Shown here piece by piece: positions 9,873 through 19,236 of a stretch of 64,000 nucleotides of DNA; the stretch's first letter is position 1, and the number at the start of each line of letters is the position of its first letter. Made by a program: the position numbers and the translations under genes. This DNA comes from Trichormus_B sp936914905 (GTDB taxonomy: Bacteria; Cyanobacteriota; Cyanobacteriia; Cyanobacteriales; Nostocaceae). Location of the stretch: the NCBI RefSeq assembly GCF_039871975.1, contig NZ_JBDPLL010000001.1. One strand, 5' to 3'. The notes beneath the pieces were generated by a model, which was given only the letters and a program-made list of their open reading frames with translations, was not told the DNA's origin and ran no database searches.

Positions 9873-10345
9873 CTAACTACAACCACCACAATCGAGGGAA
9901 CTACAATCAGTACCACTGCAATAGACGGAACTACAGTCTAATGAACTACAATCTGGAGTCATATTCAGTACAATTTATTTCTAAATCCACAACATCAAAA
10001 CTATCTTGATAAGAGGATTTAGGTGCGATAGCTTGAGGTTTTTGTCTGATCATCCTCATTTATATCTGTTGGTAGTTCTAGTTCCTCCCCTTGGGATTTA
10101 AGAATAATATTTGCTTGTTTACAAGCTTGGAATCTGGTTCGAGATTTGATGAAAGCGACTTTTAAGCCTTCTTCAGAAATGACCCTTTTAATGTATTGAG
10201 AGCAAGATTTACTGGCATACAAGACTAGATGAGCCCATTGAAAGTTTTTGTGGGGAGAAATGTGTATTTGATAACCTGGAATCGCCGTTACACTGAGTTT
10301 TTGGGATAGATAGTCAAATACAGAAGTTTGCATCTTGTATGACAT
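9873..10345 (-). pseudogene. YidD-like protein with Cys-rich pentapeptide tail, frameshifted
   Basis: The first frame (ATG 10345, 108 codons) has GYQIHISPHKNFQWAHLVLY and SCSQYIKRVISEEG, like YidD (membrane-insertion efficiency factor; GYQ-x-ISP and CSQYxxxxI motifs). It ends at 10019. A +1 frame continues as QAIAPKSSYQDSFDVVDLEI. A further frame (9873-9962) gives 29 residues built of five-residue units (DCSSL, DCSSV, YCSGT, DCSSL, DCGGC). Read together, one ancestral gene has lost frame twice, the first time near an A5 run at about 10035. Alternatively the last piece is a separate small Cys-rich ORF (see findings). Confidence 0.6.
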
Positions 10346-10388
10346 AAAAGCACCCTAGTAGGTAGGGGGTATGGGGTAAAAGTTCTTT

Positions 10389-10441
10389 AAATTTTGAATT
10401 TTGTTGGCGCAGCCTGCTGGAAGCACTATTTTGAATTTTAA
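10389..10441. repeat. Dispersed intergenic repeat, copy 1
   Basis: The core TTTTGAATTTTGTTGGCGCA, followed by GC and a short imperfect stem, recurs at 22794-22842. Both copies sit between genes and are flanked by TTTGAATT. It looks like a small Nostocales dispersed repeat; its role is unknown. Confidence 0.6.
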
Positions 10442-10637
10442 ATTTCCCTATCCCTTTATTTTTTACCATTGACCTTTATCTATTGAACATGAAGAAATTT
10501 ATAATAGTAATGACGATAAATATGTAGAAATGTTAAGGTATATTGCAATTCTGTCAGAACCCTACGCTTGAGCGCCAAATCAGCCGAAAGTCCATGATAG
10601 GATGCTTTCGGTAAATGTAAAGATTGGGAGAAAACCT

Positions 10638-11858
10638 TTGACACTACGGGTTGCTGTTGTTGGTTCAGGCCCAGCTGGTTCATCTGCTGCTGAGACATTA
10701 GCAAAAGCTGGGATTAGAACTTATTTAATTGAGCGCAAGCTGGATAACGCCAAGCCTTGCGGGGGTGCTATTCCCCTATGTATGGTGAGTGAGTTTGACC
10801 TACCTCCAGAGATTATAGACCGTCGAGTGCGGAAGATGAAAATGATTTCTCCTTCTAATCGTGAGGTAGATATCAATCTGGTAAATGAAGAAGAATATAT
10901 AGGAATGTGCCGCCGTGAAGTATTGGATGGATTCCTACGCGAACGGGCGGCAAAACTAGGTGCTAATTTAATTAACGCCACTGTTCATAAACTTGATATA
11001 CCCACAAACAACACTGACCCCTGTACAATCCATTATGTTGACCATACAGAAGGTGGTGCCCAAGGGATTACGAAAACACTGAAGGTAGATTTAGTGATTG
11101 GTGCCGATGGGGCAAATTCCCGCATTGCTAAAGAAATGGATGCTGGGGATTACAATTATGCGATCGCATTTCAAGAACGCATTCGTCTACCCCAAGACAA
11201 AATGGACTACTACAACGACATGGCCGAAATGTATGTGGGTAATGACGTTTCTACCGACTTCTATGCTTGGGTATTTCCCAAATATGATCACGTAGCTGTT
11301 GGTACAGGAACAATGCAGGTTAATAAAGCCAACATTAAACAGTTGCAAGCAGGTATTCGCGCCCGTGCTTCTAAAAAATTAGCTGGTGGTCAAATTATCA
11401 AAGTTGAAGCCCACCCCATCCCTGAACATCCCCGTCCTCGTCGTGTAGTTGGACGTATTGCGTTGGTAGGTGATGCTGCTGGTTATGTCACCAAGTCCTC
11501 TGGTGAAGGTATCTATTTCGCGGCTAAATCTGGACGGATGTGTGCAGAAACCATTGTGGAAGTTTCTAACAATGGTGCGCGTATTCCTACAGAAAACGAC
11601 TTGAAGATTTACCTGAAGCGTTGGGATAAGAAATACGGACTCACTTACAAGGTATTGGATATTCTTCAAACCGTGTTCTATCGTTCCGATGCTACCCGTG
11701 AGGCATTTGTAGAAATGTGTGATGACATCGATGTACAACGGCTAACATTTGATAGCTATTTGTACAAAACAGTAGTTCCAGCTAACCCCATCACTCAACT
11801 CAAAATTACTGCCAAAACCATCGCTAGTTTATTACGCGGTAATGCCCTTGCACCTTAA
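10638..11858 (+). CDS. chlP: Geranylgeranyl reductase
   Basis: Reduces the geranylgeranyl group (free diphosphate or on chlorophyllide) to phytyl for chlorophyll a and tocopherol. The FAD-binding N-terminus VAVVGSGPAGSSAAE is followed by the ChlP-typical CGGAIPLCMVSEFDLPPE, and the second nucleotide motif is RIALVGDAAGYVTKSSGEG. I chose TTG 10638 over ATG 10602 because GGGAG sits 8 bp upstream of the TTG, and the protein then starts next to the dinucleotide fold as relatives do (406 residues). It stands alone and intact, as expected for an essential photosynthesis gene. Confidence 0.9.
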   Translation: MTLRVAVVGSGPAGSSAAETLAKAGIRTYLIERKLDNAKPCGGAIPLCMVSEFDLPPEIIDRRVRKMKMISPSNREVDINLVNEEEYIGMCRREVLDGFLRERAAKLGANLINATVHKLDIPTNNTDPCTIHYVDHTEGGAQGITKTLKVDLVIGADGANSRIAKEMDAGDYNYAIAFQERIRLPQDKMDYYNDMAEMYVGNDVSTDFYAWVFPKYDHVAVGTGTMQVNKANIKQLQAGIRARASKKLAGGQIIKVEAHPIPEHPRPRRVVGRIALVGDAAGYVTKSSGEGIYFAAKSGRMCAETIVEVSNNGARIPTENDLKIYLKRWDKKYGLTYKVLDILQTVFYRSDATREAFVEMCDDIDVQRLTFDSYLYKTVVPANPITQLKITAKTIASLLRGNALAP

Positions 11859-11890
11859 TAAGTTGCTATTTAATTTATCAAGTTAACTGT

Positions 11891-11957
11891 AAAACCTCTT
11901 TTAATCTCTTTTTGTCTATCTTACAAAGAAAGGCTGGAAGATATTGAGAGAGGTTTT
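11891..11957. terminator. Possible terminator hairpin after chlP
   Basis: AAAACCTCT at 11891-11899 pairs with AGAGGTTTT at 11949-11957, with a loop of about 50 bases. It lies 30 bases past the chlP stop. The loop is long, so this is a weak call. Confidence 0.3.
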
Positions 11958-12139
11958 ATATTATTTTTATATTTTCCGGTAGGTTGACTATCAAGATGGA
12001 ATAAATATGTATTTGATAAGATAAATATCTTTTAGACAAACTATTCACAAACTATTCACAAAAATTAAAAAAAATAACATAAAAAACCGAATTCAGGCTA
12101 GATAATAACAGCTGATTGATTTATCTATGGATAACAATA

Positions 12140-12391
12140 ATGGATGAATAACAACGCAGTGCCTATTGGCTTGCTAACACTGCTTTAATTAGAAATCTTT
12201 TAATTATTTGGGCTTTAGCTTCAATTTTTTTTAGCATTTTATTAGTTCAACCATTAAATACAATTCGCTTTTTTGGTTTACCTTTTGGCTTTTGGATGGC
12301 ACAACAAGGATCGATTTTGATTTTTGTGGGTTTGATTTTTACCTATGCATTCCAAATGCATAGATTGGACCTCAAGTATACTAAGAAGTAG
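12140..12391 (+). pseudogene. DUF4212 small subunit of a sodium:solute symporter, nonsense at codon 4
   Basis: From ATG 12140 the frame is M-D-E-stop, then runs open to TAG 12389 with two hydrophobic helices (LLIIWALASIFFSILLVQ; SILIFVGLIFTYAFQMHR). The two-helix protein with LxxYxxK end is the DUF4212 partner that is encoded just before VC_2705-type sodium:solute symporters. The TAA probably replaced a lysine or glutamate codon. No other start lies before the first helix. The symporter, 9 bp downstream, is also broken, so the pair is dead. Confidence 0.75.
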
Positions 12392-12400
12392 TGAGGATAA

Positions 12401-14061
12401 ATGGTGTCAGTTGAAGTTTGGACAATTATCTTAGTTGGACTTTCTTTTGCACGCTATATTTACATTGGTTGGCAATCATGGGTAAAGGATACAAAAGATT
12501 TCTTTATTGCTGGCCAGGGTATTCCTTCCATTGCTAACGGTGCAGCAACAGCAGCTGATTGGATGTCTGCGGCTTCGTTTATTTCCATGGCTGGGCTAAT
12601 TTCTACTTTGGGTTATGATGGTTCAATTTATTTGATGGGTTGGACTGGTGGCTATGTTTTGTTAGCTTTATTATTAGCCCCATATTTCGGGAAGTTTGGT
12701 AAATATACAGTTCCCGATTTTGTAGGCGATCGCTATAAATCTAATCTAGCTCGTTTAGTAGCAGTAGTTGCAGCTATTGTCGTTTCTCTTACCTACGTTG
12801 CTGGCCAGATGGGCGGTGTAGGTATTGTCTTTAGCCGCTTTTTACAAGTTGATATCAATACTAGTGTCATTACTAGTGTCATTATCGGTATAGTAATAGT
12901 CTGCTTTTTTGCAGTGTTGGGAGGAATTAAGGGTATTACTTGGACACAAGTTGCCCAATATTGCATCTTAATTTTCGCTTATTTGATTCCTGCCATTGTG
13001 ATTGCCTTTATTCTCACGGGCAATCCTGTTCCCCAGTTAGCATTTGCCTTTAGTGATGTTGCTGATAACTTAAATAAAATTCAGACCGATTTAGGGTTTG
13101 CACAATATACCCAACCTTTTGCTAACAAAACCATGTTGGATGTCCTATTCATCACTATTGCTTTGATGGTAGGAAGTGCCGCTTTACCCCACATTATCGT
13201 CCGGTTTTACACAGTACCTAATGTTCGTGGAGCGAGATTTTCCGCAGGTTGAGCATTATTATTTATCGCCATTGTTGACACAACTGCCCCGGCCTTATCC
13301 ATGTTTACCCGCTAAAATTTAATTCAATCTCTCCACAACCATACAATTGAAGAAGTTAGACAATTAGACTGGGCAAATCAATGGGTAAAAACCAAACTTC
13401 TTACCTTTGAAGATAAAAACAAAGATGGTAAATTACAGTTAACTCCCAAAGAATAAACTAACGGAATTACCATCGAGAATGATATTATTGTTCTCTCTAC
13501 CCCAGAAGTTGCTAAACTCGCACCTTGGGTCATAGCTTTAGTGGCAGCGGGAGGTTTACCAGCAGCATTGTCAACAGCTTCTGGTTTATTACTAGTAATT
13601 TCTAGTTCCATTGCCCATCACATTTATTATCGCATCTTCGATTCTACAGCTTCTGAAGAAAAACGAGTATTTGTAGGGCGAACAGCTGTCGGTTTTACCT
13701 TAGTTCTTGCAGGTTATTTTGGTGTAAACCCCCCTGGTTTTGTGTCTCAGGTAGTAGCTTTTGCCTTTGGTTTAGCTGCTGCTAGTTTCTTCCCAGTGAT
13801 AGTGTTAGGAATTTTTGATAAACGCACAAATACCGAAGGTGCTATTGCGGGAATGTTAACTGGTTTAATTTTTACTATATTATAGGTGTGAAATTTGCGG
13901 GAATGACACCTTGGTTTTTTGGAGTTTCTGCTGAAGGTATAGGCACTTTAGGGATGATCATTAATATTATCACCATTACAGTTTCCCGTTTTACTCCACT
14001 ACCAGCACCAGATATTCAAGCTTTAGTTGAAGATTTATGTACTCCTAGTTTTGAAGAATAG
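12401..14061 (+). pseudogene. Sodium:solute symporter (VC_2705/ActP-like), broken
   Basis: The first 283 codons are intact (helices, the DFFIAGQGIP segment, and AADWMSAASFISMAG, which is the sodium-binding part of the family). A TGA replaces a Trp codon after RFSAG at 13250. The frame then goes on through poor sequence with an in-frame TAA near 13455, a long stretch TPEVAKLAPWVIALVAAGGL to FTIL (to 13885), and a frameshift to VKFAGMTPWFFGVSAEGIG, ending at TAG 14059. Family members are about 550-600 residues and this matches their extent. They carry acetate or other small carboxylates with sodium; the substrate here is unknown. At least three lesions. Confidence 0.85.
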
Positions 14062-14075
14062 GGGATTGTGGACTC

Positions 14076-14166
14076 GGGATATGGGGGATGAGGGATATGG
14101 GGGATGCGGGATATGGGGGATGAGGGATATGGGGGATGAGGGATATGGGGGATGAGGGATATGGGG
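14076..14166. repeat. 18-bp G-rich tandem repeat, about five copies
   Basis: GGGATATGGGGGATGAGG-type unit repeated head to tail with one variant (GATGCGG). It lies in the 150-bp gap between the convergent symporter pseudogene and TPR gene. The plus strand has regular G runs. Confidence 0.9.
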
Positions 14167-14212
14167 AAATATCTTCTTTTTCTAACTCCTGACTCCTGAA
14201 CTCCTATTACCC

Positions 14213-15055
14213 TTACCTTCCCAATTCTTCAATATTCTTCATTACTTGTTGATATAATTCTTTGTTGCCTTCCTTATCAAGGATAGCTGCTGCCCGTTGT
14301 AGGTCTTGTAATGCACTGCGTTTGTCTCCAGTAGCGGCAAAGGCATTACCACGATTATTCAAGGCAGCTGCAAAGTTAGGATTGAGGCGGATAGCTTGAT
14401 TATAATCTGCGATCGCTTTCTGTTGATCACCCTGATAAGCATAAGTATTGCCTCGGTTATTATAGGCAACAGAATAGTTTTGATCGATACGAATAGCTTG
14501 AGTATAATCTGCCAGCGCCCCGTCTTTATCTCCTTGCGTAGCACGGGCATTTCCGCGATTATTGTAAGCTTCAGCGTAGTTATTAGCTAGACGAATAGCT
14601 TCATTGTAATCTGTGATCGCATTTTGTTGATCTCCCAGAGATGCGCGGGCATTTCCCCTATTATTGTAGGTTTCCGCATCATTGGGATTGAGACGCAAAG
14701 CTTGATTATAATCTGCGATCGCACCTTCTTTATTACCAACATCAAAATATGCTAACCCTCGACTTTTAAACGCTGGTGCATATTGAGAATTAAGACTAAT
14801 TGACTTACTATAAGCAGCAATAGCAAGTTTGGAGTTGCCTTTAGCGTGTTGATTCTGTCCTTGAATATAGAATTCTCCAGCTTTGGAAGTTTTAGGAGTC
14901 AGACGATTTGGAGGACTAACCCCTATTTCTGTCACCAAAACATCCTGACTTCTATTGCAAGAAACACATAACATTCCAGTGCAACCAGTAAGCACTGCTA
15001 TCGTGAATATTTTACCTAAGACGTGCCTTTTGTGTCTCAATAACTGCCCTTTCAT
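14213..15055 (-). CDS. TPR-repeat lipoprotein
   Basis: 280 residues. The N-terminus is basic, then hydrophobic (IFTIAVLTGCTGMLCVSCN), with a cysteine that could be a lipid anchor (LTGC or VSC). It is followed by about five 34-residue TPR units of the type AEAYNNRGNARASLGDQQNA … ADYNQALRLNPN. The units are nearly regular and continue to the end. TPR stacks bind other proteins, and this one is probably exported and membrane-attached. No partner gene is adjacent. ATG at 15055. It appears intact. Confidence 0.8.
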   Translation of the reverse strand: MKGQLLRHKRHVLGKIFTIAVLTGCTGMLCVSCNRSQDVLVTEIGVSPPNRLTPKTSKAGEFYIQGQNQHAKGNSKLAIAAYSKSISLNSQYAPAFKSRGLAYFDVGNKEGAIADYNQALRLNPNDAETYNNRGNARASLGDQQNAITDYNEAIRLANNYAEAYNNRGNARATQGDKDGALADYTQAIRIDQNYSVAYNNRGNTYAYQGDQQKAIADYNQAIRLNPNFAAALNNRGNAFAATGDKRSALQDLQRAAAILDKEGNKELYQQVMKNIEELGR

Positions 15056-15405
15056 AACTTCTTATAAACTTCTTTAATATCGGTAGTAAATTATTACCAT
15101 AACTGAGTGATTTCTTACTCCATAAGAATTTTAACTTGTACTATCAGTTTGCACTCAATTGACAAGATTTACTCATATTTTATCAATATAGTTAAACTTT
15201 TTTCGAATTTAACTATTAAATTCTCAATTTAAATAATTAAAAATACTTGCATTTTAATTATTTAAATGTGTGATCAGCTACATTCCTATCAACCTTCATA
15301 TCCCCAATTTTTGGAAGAATGAGGGATCTTGTTTTTCACTACTAATTTAAGATTTCTATATTACTCATCATTAACAGCACCTTCCTGAGTTTTAGCAACT
15401 AATCG
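15056..15405. other. Intergenic, AT-rich
   Basis: Separates two minus-strand genes. Very AT-rich, with several overlapping TAAATT-like runs; no gene, hairpin or clear repeat seen. Confidence 0.4.
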
Positions 15406-15666
15406 CTAAACAGAAGTTTTTTCAACATCTACATTGAACTCTTCCAAATTTCTCCCTAAATCTTTTTGCAATTTCTCAGTTAGATTAATGGGAAAATCTA
15501 AATCAACATCTTGATTTTCCACCAATCGTACCAGTTGTGTAAACTTCACTTTCACGAATTTACGCTCATAACCACTAAGTTGACAATATTCATTTTCCGA
15601 AACATTCTGAGTTTGCATAGCTTTTTTTAATAGGTTTTGTAAATGATCAAATTCGGAACTTATCAA
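15406..15666 (-). CDS. Small hypothetical protein
   Basis: 86 residues, no signal peptide or membrane segment, charged and helical-looking (HLQNLLKKAMQTQNVSENEY; FTQLVRLVENQDVDLDFPIN). I do not recognise a family. It lies 46 bp past the end of the RNase D-like pseudogene on the same strand, so they may once have shared a transcript. ATG 15666 has no clear ribosome site. It could equally be a remnant. Confidence 0.45.
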   Translation of the reverse strand: MISSEFDHLQNLLKKAMQTQNVSENEYCQLSGYERKFVKVKFTQLVRLVENQDVDLDFPINLTEKLQKDLGRNLEEFNVDVEKTSV

Positions 15667-15712
15667 CTTACAATTTTGTACGAATTCTGTAGATTTCTAA
15701 TTCTGTAGATTT

Positions 15713-16339
15713 CTAAGAAAGTGTAGTTAAACCTTCCCCTGCTGGATCTGAGACAATCTTGGACTGTAATGTTAATAATTGCCAATGGATTTGAGGCAGA
15801 TAAATGCAATCCAAGTAAGGATATTATATTTATTCATCAGTTAAAGGTCTTTTACCCCAATTACTACCTTGTTCTTCTTTATCAATACCGTGAAAATTAC
15901 AAAGTACAGTAGCCAGAGTTTTCAGTTTTTAATTAGGTAAAGGTAGGATCTGAATAGGGTGTTACCTTACCCATTTCCAAAGTATAAGTAATATTTTTAG
16001 CTTTTTTATTTCCCAATAACCTCAAATCATAGTTAGCGTTATGAAAAATTCTTTTAATAGACGCATTCACCATGACATGACTCGTTCAATAAAATCAACA
16101 GTCATATTGGGGTGTTCTAGGACAGCAAAAATATAAATACTGTCACCAGTCACTCTTGAGGATTATCCAATATCTGAATCAGCGATAATCGAGGATTCCG
16201 ACTTTTATAGTCAGCAACTTCTGTATATATCCACACATTTTGAGAAGTGGTATATTTACCGTTCAGGGAAGGAATTTCCCCAGTAGCAGTAAGATAAGGC
16301 ATTGGTAGATGTAGGGGAGTTAAACTTAGTCTTAGTCAT
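15713..16339 (-). pseudogene. RNase D-like 3'-5' exonuclease, broken
   Basis: ATG 16339 gives MTKTKFNSPTSTNAL, then frames switch: VWIYTEVADYKSRNPRLSLI (exonuclease motif I, where T-E replaces the usual D-T-E), TVDFIERVMSW, IFHNANYDLRLLGNKKAKNI (motif II, N-x-x-x-D), and near the end YPYLDCIYLPQIHWQLLTLQ (motif III, Y-x-x-x-D). The order and spacing match the DNA_pol_A_exo1 fold. Several stops and frameshifts separate the motifs. Tail …SDPAGEGLTTLS then TAG. Function lost; the ancestral role was probably RNA 3'-end trimming. Confidence 0.75.
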
Positions 16340-16486
16340 AGTTTTACAAATTAATATTTTGTGACTAATTTTGCTCTGACCTGCTGCCCCATCATTATGG
16401 CAAATTTTAGAAAAAGTTTCTGCCAATCTGCCAAAATGATCCCCAGAAGGGATACATTTTTTTTCAAAACTCGTAAACTCAACTTT

Positions 16487-17511
16487 ATGAAGAAAACTAT
16501 AAATCCTCAGTGGCCCTTGGACTCTCGTCCTTTTGGTGATATTAAAGAAAGTAATTTTGAGTATCGGGAAGAAGTAATTCCCAGTATTTAAGAAGGTGAA
16601 ATATTAGTACGCAATATCTATCTTTCTCTAGATCCTATCCATCGCATTTGGATGACTGATAAACCCCAATATATGCCTCCTGTGGAACTTGGGGAAGTAA
16701 TGCACGGTTTAGTTCTGGGTGTAGGTGAAGAATCCAAAAATCCCAACTTTCAAACAATATGGTTTCTAGACTATTAGGATGGCAAGATTACGCCCTAATT
16801 TCTACTCAAAACACCCGTTCCTTCACAAAACTACTTAACCCTTTACCAGGATCCCTGACTACCTTTTTGCATCCCCTTAATTTTATTGGTTGTACCGCTT
16901 ATTTTGGACTGCTAGATATAGGCAAACCCCAAGCTCGAGAAACAGTAGTTGTTTCAGCCACATCTAGTGCAGTTGGTTCTTTGGTGGGACAAATAGCCAA
17001 AATCAAAGGTTGTCGTGTCGTGGGGATTACCAGTTCTGATGAAAAATGCCAATGGTTGCGGGAAGAATTGGAGCTTAACGCTGCAATTAACTACAAAGCC
17101 GCTGATTTAATTCCACCCCTAGCTAAGTCATGTCCTAATGGGATTGATATCTATTTCGAGAATGTTGGTGGGAAAATTCTTGATGCTTTTTTGACGCAAG
17201 TGAATTTAAATGCGCGCATTCTTTTATGTGGATTAATTTCTGCTTATAATGCTTAATGACTCGTACCTGAACCCTATTATTTTAGTCAGGTTTTGATGAG
17301 GCGTGTCTTATTACAGGGTTTTATTGTCGTCAATTATATGCCGCAATGGGATGTTGCTTTTAGGGATATTGGACAGTGGTTAAAAGAGGGTAAAATTAAA
17401 TATAATCAAGAAATTATAGAAGGTTTGGAAAATGCACCAAAAGCAATTCTCAAACTTTTTGATAGTACAAAAATGGGTAAACTAAGTATCAAAATTTATG
17501 AAGAACCATAG
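16487..17511 (+). pseudogene. Zinc-free medium-chain NADPH oxidoreductase, broken
   Basis: ATG 16487 begins MKKTINPQWPLDSRPFGDIK, a stop follows EVIPSI, then ILVRNIYLSLDPIHRIWM and MPPVELGEVMHGLVLGVGEE, a frameshift, the open stretch 16759-17256 with the Rossmann motif VVVSATSSAVGSLVGQIAKI, a stop after ISAYNA, and the last segment 17293-17511. The order matches the ~340-residue NADP-dependent alkenal/prostaglandin-reductase-like (CurA/PTGR) family. The Rossmann AATSSAVG form supports NADPH use. At least three lesions, so inactive. Confidence 0.8.
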
Positions 17512-17739
17512 TTAGAAAATCGTAAGCAGTCAGCGATCAGCAGTCAGCTTTTTCAGGGTAACGCCAAAAATACCTATTTGATAATTAACCAATTAATCAG
17601 ATATTCTGACTCCTGAATTCTTACAGGAAATCATCAATTAAAAGGGCTCAAGTATTACTATTTTCTAATACCTGAGCCGTTGCGAAATTCAATTAATTTC
17701 TAAAACTTTTGGACTAGCGACAATCCTGGAGTCAATAGC

Positions 17740-18048
17740 TTAGTAACGGTTGCGGAAACCACCACTGCGATTTCCACTACCACCACCAAAAGAACCACCT
17801 CTGTCTTCTCTGGGTTTAGCTTTGTTAACTTTCAAATCACGACCCATCCATTCAGCACCATCAAGTGCTTCAATAGCAGTTGTTTCTTCAGCTTCTGTAC
17901 CCATTTCCACAAAACCAAACCCACGCAGTTTGCCTGTTTCACTGTCGGTAGGTAGTTGCACGCGCTTTACAGAACCATATTCTGCAAAAACCGCACTTAG
18001 AGTATCTTGAGTAACTTCATAAGAGAGGTTGCCTACGTAAATTGACAT
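17740..18048 (-). CDS. rbp: RRM-type RNA-binding protein
   Basis: 102 residues: one RNA-recognition motif with RNP2 IYVGNL (residues 3-8) and RNP1 RGFGFVEM (about 42-49), then a short glycine-rich tail (GGSFGGGSGNRSGGF). This is the cyanobacterial Rbp family, which binds RNA and is commonly induced by cold. The gene reads away from a stretch of about 320 bp with no gene, compatible with the long leader known for cold-induced rbp genes; the leader itself is inferred. Intact, with its usual length. Confidence 0.9.
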   Translation of the reverse strand: MSIYVGNLSYEVTQDTLSAVFAEYGSVKRVQLPTDSETGKLRGFGFVEMGTEAEETTAIEALDGAEWMGRDLKVNKAKPREDRGGSFGGGSGNRSGGFRNRY

Positions 18049-18367
18049 AGTATGTCTCCAAAATCATAAGAGTGTAGAGATTTAGATTTCGGAGAAAAGT
18101 CTGTAAATACCAAAAGGAAAAAACCCATCAATGTTAAAAACAAACGCCGTCGCCGAATTACTTCTCACCTTCTATCATGACATAGAAACTTTCGAGCAGA
18201 CAGGAAGTTACAAAAACTGTTACATAAAGTTATGTTAGCAATTTATTACTAAGTATATTGATCATTTATTTAGCATCTTTAACTTTTCAACCTGATGACA
18301 TTTACTTCTAAGCCTGTAACACCATTGTGGATAGAGAGAGTTTTACATTAAAGTAAATTAAACTGAA
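18049..18367. other. Leader/intergenic region upstream of rbp
   Basis: No gene seen. The first 200 bases are probably the rbp 5' untranslated region and promoter. Beyond that the DNA is AT-rich. No clear regulatory motif recognised. Confidence 0.4.
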
Positions 18368-18435
18368 TTTCTAATTACCACTTATTTCTAATTACCACTT
18401 ATTTCTAATTACCACTTATTTCTAATTACCACTTA
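18368..18435. repeat. 17-bp tandem repeat, four copies
   Basis: Four perfect copies of TTTCTAATTACCACTTA in a row, next to a degraded FG-GAP/NHL-like fragment. Confidence 0.93.
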
Positions 18436-18446
18436 TGTCATTCAAA

Positions 18447-18715
18447 ACCAAAGTAGTATAAATACCAAGTTTACTGGATTATAGCTGATAAATACATCAA
18501 TAAATTCCCCAGGTTGTCCGTTAACCCTCAATATAGAAGCACTTCCTGCTTCTTCTCCACTGGTTACATAAAGGTCTCTTTTACCATCACCGTTTCCATC
18601 TGGTCCAAACAGTAAGGTCTCAGATTTCTCAAGTTTCCCCTGAGCATTTTTTGCTTGATTAGGATCACGAGAATCGTTATCTTAAACTAAGATATTACTA
18701 TCAACTTCGTTCATG
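18447..18715 (-). pseudogene. Beta-propeller (FG-GAP/NHL-like) protein fragment
   Basis: Minus-strand segments read LLFGPDGNGDGKRDLYVTSG and SASILRVNGQPGEFIDVFIS, the unit of cyanobacterial repeat proteins with LLFGPDGNLYV … VLRYNGQTGEFIDVFV blades. Stops and a frameshift lie within 250 bp and no continuation exists on either side. Dead fragment. Confidence 0.55.
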
Positions 18716-18958
18716 TAGCATCTCCCGTGTAAAATGAGGTGCATTTAAAGGAATGAGATTTTGAAGCACTCGGGAAATTAGAGATTTTAGAAACCGTTTT
18801 TTACTCTCTAAATCTGAAATAGCTGGGGAAACAACAGATATTGATTGGATGAGTAATTCAACCTCAGCACCTTCAGGTAGATTACAGGCTATTTCTAAAA
18901 TGAATGTGCCGTTACGATAAACTCCTTTTAGGCTATGGGGCATCATAAAAAACTCCAT
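18701..18958 (-). CDS. DUF104-like orphan antitoxin
   Basis: 85 residues. The N-terminal segment SLKGVYRNGTFILEIACNLPEGAEVEL has the VKGIYRNGxIxL…LPEGxEVEV form of the DUF104/AF2212-type antitoxin family. The C-terminal 35 residues (…FLKSLISRVLQNLIPLNAPH) are helical. A toxin gene (PIN or RelE type) would normally follow, but none is adjacent: only the propeller fragment lies downstream. So it is an orphan or a leftover of a toxin-antitoxin pair. Confidence 0.55.
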   Translation of the reverse strand: MEFFMMPHSLKGVYRNGTFILEIACNLPEGAEVELLIQSISVVSPAISDLESKKRFLKSLISRVLQNLIPLNAPHFTREMLHERS

Positions 18959-19236
18959 GATTTAATGATTGTAGAGTAAGTTAAACACACAATAACAATA
19001 ACCCCTCAATTAACCTCAATTAACAAGTTAATATTGATATATAACCTTTTGGCTTCTATCACTCACATTGTCCCTAGCAGTAATAGAATAAGAGCGATAC
19101 CTACGGCGAGAGAAGCGATCGCCTTAATAAGGCCTACCAAGAACAGAAGGTAGCGTTAACTAGCAGATTTGACACACTTAGAACACCAAAACTCTGTATC
19201 CAGAAGAGATTACTGAAAAGCGAAGTAAAAATTTTT

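Noticed and set aside
9873..9962. Independent Cys-rich leader peptide controlling cysA
   Set aside because: Not the first choice: the space between it and the YidD-like frame reads as protein in the third frame, which fits a frameshifted tail. Kept only as an alternative in the findings.
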